Source: Bradyrhizobium cajani (GTDB taxonomy: Bacteria > Pseudomonadota > Alphaproteobacteria > Rhizobiales > Xanthobacteraceae). Taken from it: a DNA stretch of 64,000 bases. Location: assembly GCF_009759665.1 (NCBI RefSeq), contig NZ_WQNE01000016.1, positions 1 to 64,000 on the forward strand, in the 5' to 3' direction. The notes beneath the pieces are model-generated. The model was not told the DNA's origin and ran no database searches. It saw only the letters and a program-made list of their open reading frames with translations. Below are positions 55,803 through 63,481 of the stretch, one piece after another (position 1 is the stretch's first letter; the number at the start of each line of letters is the position of its first letter). Made by a program: the position numbers and the translations under genes.

Positions 55803-56345
55803 TCACATCCCTTCAGGCCCGCGACCGATCGCGGCAACGCCCGTGCGCGACACCTCGACGAGGCCGAGCGGGCGCATCAGGTCGATATATTGATTGATCT
55901 TGTCCGTATTGCCTGTGATCTCGAACACAAAGCTCTCGGTGGTTGCATCGATCACGCGGGCACGGAACGCATCCGCCAGCCGCAGCGCCTCGACCCGGTG
56001 CTCGCCCTGCCCGCGCACCTTCACCATCGCGAGCTCCCGCTCGATCGAGCGCTTGGTCTGGGTCATGTCGACGACGCGGTAGACCGGGATCATGCGGTCG
56101 AGCTGATGCTTGATCTGCTCGATCACCATCGGCGTTCCCGTGGTGACGATGGTGATGCGCGACAGATGCTTCTGGGCCTCGGTCTCCGAGACCGTGAGGC
56201 TCTCGATGTTGTAGCCGCGGCCCGAGAACAGGCCGATCACGCGCGCGAGCACGCCGGGCTCGTTCTGCACGAGCACAGCGAGCGTGTGCGTCTCGTTGGG
56301 ATCGTGACGGTCCTCGATGAAGTAGGCGGATGCCGGCTGGTTCAT
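55803..56345 (-). CDS. ilvH: acetolactate synthase small (regulatory) subunit
   Basis: A 180-aa regulatory subunit. N-terminal ACT domain (HTLAVLVQNEPGVLARVIGLFSGRGYNIESLTV, about residues 20-52) binds valine for feedback inhibition. The C-terminal half (RSIERELAMVKV onward, ending GRGPEGM) is the ilvH_C region. It works with the large subunit encoded about 1.2 kb upstream in the same operon. The ATG at 56345 follows AGAGGGGA. In most bacteria ilvI and ilvH are adjacent; here a threonine dehydratase gene and a repeat lie between. Confidence 0.96.
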   Translation of the reverse strand: MNQPASAYFIEDRHDPNETHTLAVLVQNEPGVLARVIGLFSGRGYNIESLTVSETEAQKHLSRITIVTTGTPMVIEQIKHQLDRMIPVYRVVDMTQTKRSIERELAMVKVRGQGEHRVEALRLADAFRARVIDATTESFVFEITGNTDKINQYIDLMRPLGLVEVSRTGVAAIGRGPEGM

Positions 56346-56368
56346 TGTCGTCCCCTCTTGTCTCTTCG

Positions 56369-57340
56369 TCACGCCATCGCTGGCGCGCCCGTCCCGACCC
56401 AACGGCGGAACAGATCGAAATCGATATTGCCGCCGGACAGCACGAGACCGACGCGCTTGCCTGACAGCCTGGTCTTCTCCTGAAGCGCCGCGGCGAGCGC
56501 GGCCGCGCCCGCGCCTTCGGCGAGATTGTGGGTGTCGGTCCAGTAGGCCCGGATCGCCGCGGCGACCTCGTCGTCGGTCACCTGCACGATGCGCGAGGCG
56601 CCCTTGCGGATCAGGGCGAGCGCATCCGGGTCCGGAATGCGCGTTGCCATGCCGTCGGCGAGCGTGTTGCTGGTCTTCGTCGTCACGACTTTGCCTGCGG
56701 CGAACGACAATGCGTAGGACGGTGCTTCCGTCGACTGCACGCCGACGATCTCGGTCTTCAGGCCGAGCAGGTCCCGCGCCATGATGCAGCCGGAAATTCC
56801 CGAGCCCTGCCCGATCGGCGCATAGAGGACATCGAGATCCGGCGCAGAGCGGAACAGTTCGAGCGCATAGGTGGCGACGCCGAGCACGAGATCCGGATGG
56901 AACGACGGCACCATGTGCAGGCCGGTAAACTGGGCGCGCCGCTGCGCCTCCTCGGCGGCCGCCTGAAAGTCCTCGCCGTGCTCGACGAGCTCGGCGCCAA
57001 AGGCCTTCATCGCGCGGTTCTTCTCGACCGAATTGCCGCGCGGCACGTAGATCACCGCCGGCACACCATGGCGGCTCGCCGCGAACGCCAGGCTCTGGCC
57101 GTGATTGCCCCGCGTCGCCGAGATGATGCCCGGAATGTCCGGCCGTTCGCGCTTCAGCCGATCGAGATAGACCAGCCCGCCGCGCACCTTGAAGGCGCCG
57201 ATCGGCGTGTGGTTCTCGTGCTTGACCACGATTTCGGTGCCGAGGCGCTCGGCGAGCAGCGGCCAGCCGCGCGCCGGCGTTGCCGGCACCGCCTGTCCCA
57301 CGATCGCATGTGCGCGCTCGAGCTCCTTCAAGTCGAACAT
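56369..57340 (-). CDS. threonine/serine dehydratase (PLP-dependent)
   Basis: A 323-aa PLP enzyme of the threonine dehydratase/serine racemase fold type II. Lys51 in GAFKVRGG is the Schiff-base residue; the glycine loop is GQGSGISG and the C-terminal SGGNIDFD binds the pyridine ring. It lacks the C-terminal ACT-like regulatory domain of IlvA (about 500 aa), so it is the catabolic or unregulated type, yet supplies 2-oxobutyrate, the isoleucine precursor. It lies between ilvI and ilvH, 23 bases before ilvH. AAGGA precedes the ATG at 57340. Confidence 0.9.
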   Translation of the reverse strand: MFDLKELERAHAIVGQAVPATPARGWPLLAERLGTEIVVKHENHTPIGAFKVRGGLVYLDRLKRERPDIPGIISATRGNHGQSLAFAASRHGVPAVIYVPRGNSVEKNRAMKAFGAELVEHGEDFQAAAEEAQRRAQFTGLHMVPSFHPDLVLGVATYALELFRSAPDLDVLYAPIGQGSGISGCIMARDLLGLKTEIVGVQSTEAPSYALSFAAGKVVTTKTSNTLADGMATRIPDPDALALIRKGASRIVQVTDDEVAAAIRAYWTDTHNLAEGAGAAALAAALQEKTRLSGKRVGLVLSGGNIDFDLFRRWVGTGAPAMA

Positions 57341-57370
57341 GATAGTCCTTCCGCCGGCCATCTCTGATAG

Positions 57371-57473
57371 CTGTCATCCCCGCGAAGGCGGGGATCCAGT
57401 ATTCCAGAGACCCCTGAGAGTGATCGAGAGGCCGCGGCGTACTGGATCGCCCGGTCGAGCCGGGCGATGACAG
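57371..57473. repeat. hairpin repeat (CTGTCATCCCCGCGAAGGCGGGG ... GATGACAG) inside the ilv operon
   Basis: Outer arms CTGTCAT and ATGACAG enclose two hairpins (CCCCGCGAAGGCGGGG and GCCCGGTCGAGCCGGGC), with CCAGTA/TACTGG pairing between. It fills most of the 154-base gap between ilvI and the threonine dehydratase gene. Transcription must pass it if the genes form one operon, so it may set the relative message level or act as a partial terminator. Confidence 0.72.
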
Positions 57474-57494
57474 CGGAGTTTGTGAACATCGCGC

Positions 57495-59270
57495 TCACAC
57501 CAGCGCCTTGCCGGCGGCGAACGCCTTGGCCGTGGCCTCGTCGTTGGCCTGCTCGGGCAGCAGCATCTCGTTGTGCGCCTTGCCGGAGGGGATCATCGGG
57601 AAGCAGTTTTCCAGTGCGGCGACGCGGCAGTCGAACAGCACCGGGCGCTTGACCGCGATCATCTCCTTGATGGCGCCTTCGAGGTCGGCGGGCTTATGCA
57701 CCTGGAGGCCGACGCCGCCATAGGCTTCCGCGAGCTTGACGAAATCCGGCAGCGCCTCCGAGTAGGAATGCGACAGGCGGTTGCCGTGCAGCAGCTGCTG
57801 CCACTGCCGCACCATGCCCATGTACTGGTTGTTCAGGATGAAGATCTTGATCGGCAGCTCGTACTGCACGGCCGTCGACATCTCCTGCATGGTCATCTGC
57901 ACCGAAGCATCGCCCGCGATGTCGATGACGAGACTGTCGGGATGGGCCACCTGCACGCCGATCGCCGCCGGCAGGCCGTAGCCCATGGTGCCGAGGCCGC
58001 CCGACGTCATCCAGCGATGCGGCTCCTCGAAGCCGTAGAACTGCGCCGCCCACATCTGATGCTGGCCGACCTCGGTCGTGATGTACGTATCCTTGCCGCG
58101 CGTCAGCTCGAACAGGCTCTGGATCGCATGCTGCGGCAGGATGACGTCGTTGCTCTTCTTGTAATAGAGCGAGTTGCGGGCACGCCACTGCGCGATCTGC
58201 TGCCACCACGACTTGATGTCGGGCTTCTTCGCCTCCGCCTTGAACACCTGGAGGATGTCGCCGAGGATGTTGCCGCAGTCGCCGATGATCGGGACGTCGA
58301 CCCGGATGTTCTTGTTGATCGAGGACGGGTCGATGTCGATGTGGATCTTCTTCGAGCCCGGCGAGAACGCATCGACCCGGCCGGTGATGCGGTCGTCGAA
58401 CCGCGCGCCGACGCACAGCATGACGTCGCAATCATGCATGGTCATGTTGGCTTCGTAAGTGCCGTGCATGCCCAGCATGCCGAGCCAGTTCTTGCCCGAC
58501 GCAGGGTACGCACCCAAACCCATCAGCGTGGAGGTGATCGGAAAGCCGGTGACCTCGACCAGCTCGCGCAGGAGCTTGGTGGCCTCGGGACCGGAATTGA
58601 TGACGCCGCCGCCGCTGTAGATCACCGGGCGCTTGGCATTGGCCAGCAGCGACACGGCCTTGCGGATCTGCGTCGCATCGCCCTTCACGCGCGGCGCATA
58701 GGAGCGGTGCACGTCGGACTTGCGCGGCGGATGATAGGTGCCGGTCGCGAACTGCACGTCCTTCGGCACGTCGACCAGCACCGGACCCGGCCGGCCCGAG
58801 GTCGCGACATAGAAGGCCTCGTGCAGGACCTTCGCGAGATCGTTGACGTCGCGCACCAGCCAGTTGTGCTTGGTGCAGGGGCGCGTGATGCCGACCGTGT
58901 CGCACTCCTGGAAGGCGTCGTTGCCGATCAGATGCGTCGGCACCTGGCCGGAGATGCAGACCAGCGGGATCGAATCCATCAGCGCGTCGGTGAGCGGGGT
59001 CACCATGTTGGTAGCGCCGGGGCCGGAGGTCACCAGCGCAACGCCCGGCTTGCCGGTCGAGCGGGCATAGCCCTCGGCGGCGTGGCCCGCGCCCTGCTCG
59101 TGGCGGACCAGGATGTGCTGGACCTCGCTCTGCTGGAAGATCTCGTCATAGATCGGAAGCACCGCGCCGCCGGGATATCCGAAAATGTCGGTCACGCCAT
59201 GATCGATAAGCGCACGGACGATCATCGCGGCGCCGGTCATCTGGTTCGGATCGTGGCTCTTGTCGCTCAT
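57495..59270 (-). CDS. ilvI: acetolactate synthase large (catalytic) subunit
   Basis: A 591-aa ThDP enzyme that condenses two pyruvates, or pyruvate and 2-oxobutyrate. The N-terminal Glu in VRHEQGAGHAAEGYARS (about residue 60) activates ThDP. The FAD-domain middle and the C-terminal ThDP motif GDASVQMTMQEMSTAVQYELPIKIFILNNQYMGMVRQW are intact. The length fits biosynthetic enzymes. The start codon lies 175 bases from its leader peptide. Transcription starts at the promoter near 59478 and passes an attenuator. Confidence 0.96.
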   Translation of the reverse strand: MSDKSHDPNQMTGAAMIVRALIDHGVTDIFGYPGGAVLPIYDEIFQQSEVQHILVRHEQGAGHAAEGYARSTGKPGVALVTSGPGATNMVTPLTDALMDSIPLVCISGQVPTHLIGNDAFQECDTVGITRPCTKHNWLVRDVNDLAKVLHEAFYVATSGRPGPVLVDVPKDVQFATGTYHPPRKSDVHRSYAPRVKGDATQIRKAVSLLANAKRPVIYSGGGVINSGPEATKLLRELVEVTGFPITSTLMGLGAYPASGKNWLGMLGMHGTYEANMTMHDCDVMLCVGARFDDRITGRVDAFSPGSKKIHIDIDPSSINKNIRVDVPIIGDCGNILGDILQVFKAEAKKPDIKSWWQQIAQWRARNSLYYKKSNDVILPQHAIQSLFELTRGKDTYITTEVGQHQMWAAQFYGFEEPHRWMTSGGLGTMGYGLPAAIGVQVAHPDSLVIDIAGDASVQMTMQEMSTAVQYELPIKIFILNNQYMGMVRQWQQLLHGNRLSHSYSEALPDFVKLAEAYGGVGLQVHKPADLEGAIKEMIAVKRPVLFDCRVAALENCFPMIPSGKAHNEMLLPEQANDEATAKAFAAGKALV

Positions 59271-59327
59271 TGACTTGCTCCGGATGCGCTGTTGTCAGCG
59301 GCTTCGTTCGTGTCGGGTTCGGGAAAT

Positions 59328-59350
59328 AAAAAAGGCCCCGAAGAGGGCCC
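59328..59350 (-). terminator. attenuator terminator ahead of ilvI
   Basis: On the minus strand GGCCC-loop-GGGCC (59334-59349) is directly followed by TTTTTT (59333-59328), an intrinsic terminator located 58 bases before the ilvI start and 30 bases after the leader-peptide stop. Between them, a strong pair CACACCGCC/GGCGGTGTG (near 59353 and 59391) could form the competing upstream structure. Confidence 0.82.
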
Positions 59351-59379
59351 ACACACACCGCCTGTCTTGTGGATGGCAG

Positions 59380-59445
59380 CTAGCCACCCCCGGCGGTGTG
59401 CCTGGGTACGACGGCGATAAGGAGTTTGGTAATAATGTTACGCAT
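59380..59445 (-). CDS. ilv attenuation leader peptide (21 aa, rich in Ile/Leu/Val)
   Basis: A 21-residue frame, MRNIITKLLIAVVPRHTAGGG, contains three Ile, two Leu and two Val within nine residues (NIITKLLIAVV). Scarcity of charged branched-chain tRNAs should stall ribosomes here and favour read-through of the terminator at 59328-59350. A promoter lies about 35 bases upstream and ilvI follows downstream, so the layout is classical ribosome-mediated attenuation. Too short for usual gene callers. Confidence 0.85.
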   Translation of the reverse strand: MRNIITKLLIAVVPRHTAGGG

Positions 59446-59477
59446 GGCAGGTGCCTGGCTTCCCAAAGGTTGCGCGA

Positions 59478-59505
59478 AACATAGCGGCCAAAGCCCGGAT
59501 GTCAA
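59478..59505 (-). promoter_or_regulatory. sigma70-type promoter for the ilvI leader
   Basis: Reading the minus strand, TTGACA (59505-59500) and TATGTT (59483-59478) are separated by 16 bases. This gives a predicted start near 59470, about 25 bases before the leader-peptide ATG. Confidence 0.7.
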
Positions 59506-59622
59506 GGCAATGCGGCCGTTCCCGCGCGATTTTGGCAGTGTAGCGGGGTTCCCGGGGTTCGGCGAGAGGTAAATTCGGGAACCGAGGCACAAAAGCGTGT
59601 CAGTGCAGGTCGCACGCGGCAT

Positions 59623-60540
59623 TTACGAGGTCGCGAGCCAGCCCCTCGCCTCCTCCAGCTTCACCCATTCGAACTCGGGCAATTGATGCCGGAACCAGGT
59701 GAATTGCCGCTTGGCGTAGTGGCGGGTGTCGGCGCGGCCGATCCTGGCAGCCTCATCCAGACTGAGCTCGCCGCGCAGATGCCGGATCAAGGCCGGCACG
59801 CCATGAGCCTTCATCGCCGGCAGCAGCGGGTCGAGACCGCGGGCGGCGAGCCGCTCGACCTCCTTCAGCGCGCCGGCACCAAGCATGGCGTCGAAGCGGG
59901 CATCGATACGGGCATAGAGCTCGTCGCGCTCGGGGGCGAGAAAGACCGCGCGGAAACTGTCCTTCGGCAGCAGCGGTGGCTGGCCCTCATTGTGCCAGTC
60001 GAGCAGCGAACGGCCGGTGGCCTCGACCACCTCGAGCGCGCGCGCGATCCGGGTACGGTCGCGCAGGTTCAATCGTTCGGCGGCGCGCGGATCGCGGGTC
60101 GCGAGTTCCGCGTGCAGCGCTTCGACACCGTTCCGTTCCAGCCGCGCCCGCACGTCCTCGCGCAGCTCGGCGGGGATCGGCGGCACCACGGAGAGGCCCG
60201 CGGTCAGCGCCTTGAAATAGAGCCCGGTGCCGCCGATGAAGATCGGCAGCCGGCCCTGCGCTTGCGCCTCTTCCAGCGCCTTGGCTGCGTCGCTCACCCA
60301 GGCACCGGCCGAGAAGTTCACGGCCGCATCGACATGGCCATAGAGACGATGCGGAGCGCGCGCCTCCTCGCCATGTGTGGGGCGCGCCGTGATGATGCGG
60401 AGGTCACGATAGAGCTGCATGGAATCGGCATTGATGACGACGCCGCCCACGCGCAGGGCAAGCTCGAGCGCCAGCGCCGACTTGCCGCTGGCGGTCGGGC
60501 CTGCGATAAGCACGGCCTTGCTTGAATGCCCCTCGCTCAC
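59623..60540 (-). CDS. miaA: tRNA dimethylallyltransferase
   Basis: A 305-aa enzyme that adds dimethylallyl to A37 of tRNAs reading UNN codons. P-loop GPTASGKS (14-21), [16 protein letters not shown], and the C-terminal [18 protein letters not shown] motif are present, length normal. The GTG start at 60540 is preceded by GAGG. It is divergent from serB, whose start lies only 11 bases away, so each promoter must lie in or beside the neighbour's coding region. Confidence 0.96.
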   Translation of the reverse strand: MSEGHSSKAVLIAGPTASGKSALALELALRVGGVVINADSMQLYRDLRIITARPTHGEEARAPHRLYGHVDAAVNFSAGAWVSDAAKALEEAQAQGRLPIFIGGTGLYFKALTAGLSVVPPIPAELREDVRARLERNGVEALHAELATRDPRAAERLNLRDRTRIARALEVVEATGRSLLDWHNEGQPPLLPKDSFRAVFLAPERDELYARIDARFDAMLGAGALKEVERLAARGLDPLLPAMKAHGVPALIRHLRGELSLDEAARIGRADTRHYAKRQFTWFRHQLPEFEWVKLEEARGWLATS

Positions 60541-60551
60541 GAAAACCTCAA

Positions 60552-61457
60552 ATGTCCCTCGTCGCCACGCTGATCTGCAACCCCGACAATCCCGCGCTCG
60601 ACTCTACCATCGTCGACGGCGCCCGCGCCGTGCTGCCTCAGGCAGCTCCCGCGCACTGGCTGTTCGACGGGGTTGCCGTCGACATTCCCTTCGGCGCCGA
60701 CAGTAACCTCGAAGGCGACCGCCACGCCATCGAGCAGCGGTTGCGAGAGCTCCGCAACGACCTGCCGATCGACGTCGTCGTGCAGCCAGTCGGCTTCCGG
60801 CGCAAGAAGCTTTTTCTCGCCGACATGGATTCCACCATGATCGGCCAGGAATGCATCGACGAGCTCGCCGATCTCGTCGGGATGAAGGCCCACGTCGCAG
60901 GCATCACCGAACGCGCGATGCGCGGCGAGATCGAGTTCGAGCCGGCGCTGCGCGAGCGCGTCGCGCTTCTGAAGGACCTGCCCGCCAGCGTTGTCGACGA
61001 GGTGCTGGCCAAGCGCATCACGCTGACCCCGGGTGGCCGTGAGCTGGTCGCGACCATGCGCGCCCACGGCGCCTATACCTGCCTCGTCTCCGGCGGCTTC
61101 ACGCTGTTCACCAGTGCGGTCGCAGCCAGGATCGGCTTCCAGGAGAACCGCGCCAACGAGCTCGTCGTGCGCGAGGGCAAGTTCACCGGCGAGGTGAAGG
61201 AGCCGATCCTGGGCCGTGCCGCGAAGCTCGCGACGCTGGTCGATCTGATGGAATCGTTCGATCTCGACGACATCGACTCGGTCGTCGTCGGCGACGGCGC
61301 GAATGATCTGGCGATGATCCAGGCGGCCGGGCTGGGCGTGGCGTATCACGCCAAGCCCGCGGTGGCCGCGGCAGCCGCCGCGCGGATCGACCATGGCGAT
61401 CTCACCGCGCTGCTTTATGCGCAGGGGTATCGGCGTGAGGAGTTCGTGGAGGGGTAG
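60552..61457 (+). CDS. serB: phosphoserine phosphatase
   Basis: A 301-aa HAD-superfamily phosphatase, last step of serine synthesis. The nucleophile Asp91 is in [17 protein letters not shown]; further motifs are [14 protein letters not shown] (motif II) and [25 protein letters not shown] (motifs III-IV). The N-terminal 80 residues form the ACT-like lead domain seen in rhizobial SerB. The start at 60552 avoids overlap with miaA. No strong ribosome site is visible before the ATG. Confidence 0.95.
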   Translation: MSLVATLICNPDNPALDSTIVDGARAVLPQAAPAHWLFDGVAVDIPFGADSNLEGDRHAIEQRLRELRNDLPIDVVVQPVGFRRKKLFLADMDSTMIGQECIDELADLVGMKAHVAGITERAMRGEIEFEPALRERVALLKDLPASVVDEVLAKRITLTPGGRELVATMRAHGAYTCLVSGGFTLFTSAVAARIGFQENRANELVVREGKFTGEVKEPILGRAAKLATLVDLMESFDLDDIDSVVVGDGANDLAMIQAAGLGVAYHAKPAVAAAAAARIDHGDLTALLYAQGYRREEFVEG

Positions 61458-61463
61458 CCACAA

Positions 61464-61544
61464 GTCGTTCCGGGATGGTGCGCAAGCACCAGACCCGGAA
61501 CCTCGAGATTCCGGGTTCGATGCTGCGCATCGCCCCGGAATGAC
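61464..61544. repeat. intergenic repeat, GTCGTTCCGGG family
   Basis: Two hairpins: TTCCGGG ... CCCGGAA with an inner GGTGCGCAAGCACC pairing, then GATTCCGGG ... CCCCGGAATG with GATGCTGCGCATC. It lies between the convergent serB and degP genes and likely terminates both. Confidence 0.68.
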
Positions 61545-61552
61545 CGATGTAG

Positions 61553-63058
61553 CTACTGCACGCTCAGCGCCACGAACCGCAGCTCGCCGTCGGCGTTGGA
61601 GACCAGCAGCAGCACCGACTTCTTGCCGTCCTTCCTGAGCTGGTCGACGCGCTTCTGGATGTCGGCGCCGCTCGAGACCGCTTCCTGTGCCACCTCGACG
61701 ATGACATCGCCGGCGGAGAGGCGTTTCTCGGCGGCGTCCGAATTGGCGTCGACATTGGTGACGACCACACCCTTGACGCTCTCCTTGATCTTGTAACGCG
61801 TGCGCAGATCCTTGCTCAGCATTGCCAGATCGAGACCGAGCGCTTTCTGCGTCACCGGCTTCTCGGGCGCGGGCTCGTCGGTCTTCACCGCGGCCTGCAC
61901 CTTCTCGGCATCCTGGAGACGGCCGAGCGTGACCTTCTTGGTCTCCTCCTGCCCCTTGCGGATGATGACGACGTCGACCTCCTTGCCGACCGCCGTGTCG
62001 GCGACGACGCGGGAGAGATCCTTGGGGTCCTTGACGTCCTTGCCGTCGAACTTGACGACGACGTCGCCCGGCTCGATGCCGGCGGGCTTGGCCGGGCCCT
62101 TGTCGTCGACGCCGGCAACCAGCGCGCCGCGCGCCGGCTTGATGCTGAGGCTTTCGGCGATCTCGTCGGTGACGCTCTGGATGCGCACGCCGAGCCAGCC
62201 GCGACGCAATTCGCCGAACTGGCGGAGCTGGTCGACGACGCCGGCGACCGTCTTCGACGGCACCGCGAAGCCGATGCCGATCGAGCCGCCCGAGGGCGAT
62301 ATGATCAGCGTGTTGACGCCGATGACTTCGCCTTCGAGGTTGAACAGCGGGCCGCCCGAATTGCCGCGATTGATGGCGGCGTCGGTCTGGATGTAGCTGT
62401 CATACGGCCCCGAGGAGATGTCGCGGTTCTTGGCCGAGACGATGCCGGCCGTCACGGTGCCGCCGAGGCTGAAGGGGTTACCGATCGCCACCACCCAATC
62501 GCCCAGGCGCAGCTTGTCGGAGTCGCCGAACTTCACCGCGACCAGCGGCTTGGTCGGCTTGAACTTGAGCACGGCGAGATCGGTCTTCTTGTCGACGCCG
62601 ACCAGCTCGGCCTTGATCTTGGTGCCGTCGTTGAGGATGACGTTGATCTCGTCGGCGTCCGCAATCACGTGGTTGTTGGTGACGGCGACGCCGGCGGTGT
62701 CGATGATGAAGCCGCTTCCGAGCGAGTTGGTCTTGCGCGGCGGGTTGTTCTCGCCGCCCTTGCTGCCGCCACCGGGACCCCTGCGGTTCTTGAAGAAGTC
62801 GTCGAAGAATTCCTCGAAGGGCGAGCCGGGCGGCAATTGCGGCATGGTGTTGCTGCCGCCGCCCTTGGCCTCGACGGTCTGCGAGGTCGAGATGTTGACG
62901 ACCGCGTCGATCACCTTCTCGGCGACGTCCGCGATTCCCTCCGGTCCGCGCGCATGAGCCGGTGTGCCGAACGCGCTGAAAGCACTGACGGCGAGCGCGG
63001 CCAGCCCAAGTCGCGCGCATTGGCGCAAGCGGGTCGGGGCAATGGTGGCAGCGGTCAT
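61553..63058 (-). CDS. degP: Do-family periplasmic serine protease (DegP/MucD-like)
   Basis: A 501-aa HtrA-type protease and chaperone with a signal peptide (cleavage near PAHA). The catalytic triad is His130 (TNNHVIAD), Asp160 (KKTDLAVLK) and Ser234 (GNSGGPLFN). A Gly/Asn-rich loop (GPGGGSKGGENNPP) precedes the protease domain; two PDZ domains follow (about residues 290-380 and 410-500, starting near RRGWLGVRIQSV and LGLDLAML). The length is normal. The gene sits downstream of hflC and DUF2065, a conserved membrane-protein quality-control neighbourhood. Confidence 0.94.
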   Translation of the reverse strand: MTAATIAPTRLRQCARLGLAALAVSAFSAFGTPAHARGPEGIADVAEKVIDAVVNISTSQTVEAKGGGSNTMPQLPPGSPFEEFFDDFFKNRRGPGGGSKGGENNPPRKTNSLGSGFIIDTAGVAVTNNHVIADADEINVILNDGTKIKAELVGVDKKTDLAVLKFKPTKPLVAVKFGDSDKLRLGDWVVAIGNPFSLGGTVTAGIVSAKNRDISSGPYDSYIQTDAAINRGNSGGPLFNLEGEVIGVNTLIISPSGGSIGIGFAVPSKTVAGVVDQLRQFGELRRGWLGVRIQSVTDEIAESLSIKPARGALVAGVDDKGPAKPAGIEPGDVVVKFDGKDVKDPKDLSRVVADTAVGKEVDVVIIRKGQEETKKVTLGRLQDAEKVQAAVKTDEPAPEKPVTQKALGLDLAMLSKDLRTRYKIKESVKGVVVTNVDANSDAAEKRLSAGDVIVEVAQEAVSSGADIQKRVDQLRKDGKKSVLLLVSNADGELRFVALSVQ

Positions 63059-63202
63059 AGTGATCTCCAGAGGATAAGGATTCGGCGTCCAGACTGCGCT
63101 CGAACGGGGGCACGGCGCAAGCGCGGAGCTTAACGGGCCTCAAGACCCGGATAATACGGCGAAAACCGGTCCTTCGCCTTCACTTTGACGTTGGCGCAAC
63201 GG

Positions 63203-63409
63203 CTAGACCGGACGACGCATAACCCAGATCAGGATCAGGCCGGCTACGGCCGAACCGATCCCGACCGCCCGAAGGATATTGTCCGGCGTGGCGATGGCGC
63301 TCTTCATGGCCTTGCGCATCCAGGCCGGACTTGCAGCGAACATCAAGCCTTCGAGCACGAACAGGATGCCTAGGCCGATGAGGAAGTCGGCGAACGCAAT
63401 GGACCTCAT
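63203..63409 (-). CDS. DUF2065 family small membrane protein
   Basis: A 68-aa protein with two membrane helices (about residues 7-27 and 46-64), in the DUF2065 family. Its gene nearly always sits next to hflC, as here (72-base gap). The function is unknown; the constant linkage suggests a role near the HflKC/FtsH complex. Confidence 0.88.
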   Translation of the reverse strand: MRSIAFADFLIGLGILFVLEGLMFAASPAWMRKAMKSAIATPDNILRAVGIGSAVAGLILIWVMRRPV

Positions 63410-63481
63410 CGGATTGGAACTCCCGTTATGCTGTTCTTGTCTGGACGAAGGGCGGCAGGCCTGCTGCCGCCCTTGTCTAGC

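Noticed and set aside
56346-57377. N-terminal extension of ilvH up to 57377
   Set aside because: Shifted frame of the threonine dehydratase gene; ATG 56345 with its ribosome site gives a standard 180-aa IlvH.
57573-59273. Plus-strand open frame of 566 codons over ilvI
   Set aside because: Antisense shadow of an unmistakable acetolactate synthase gene.
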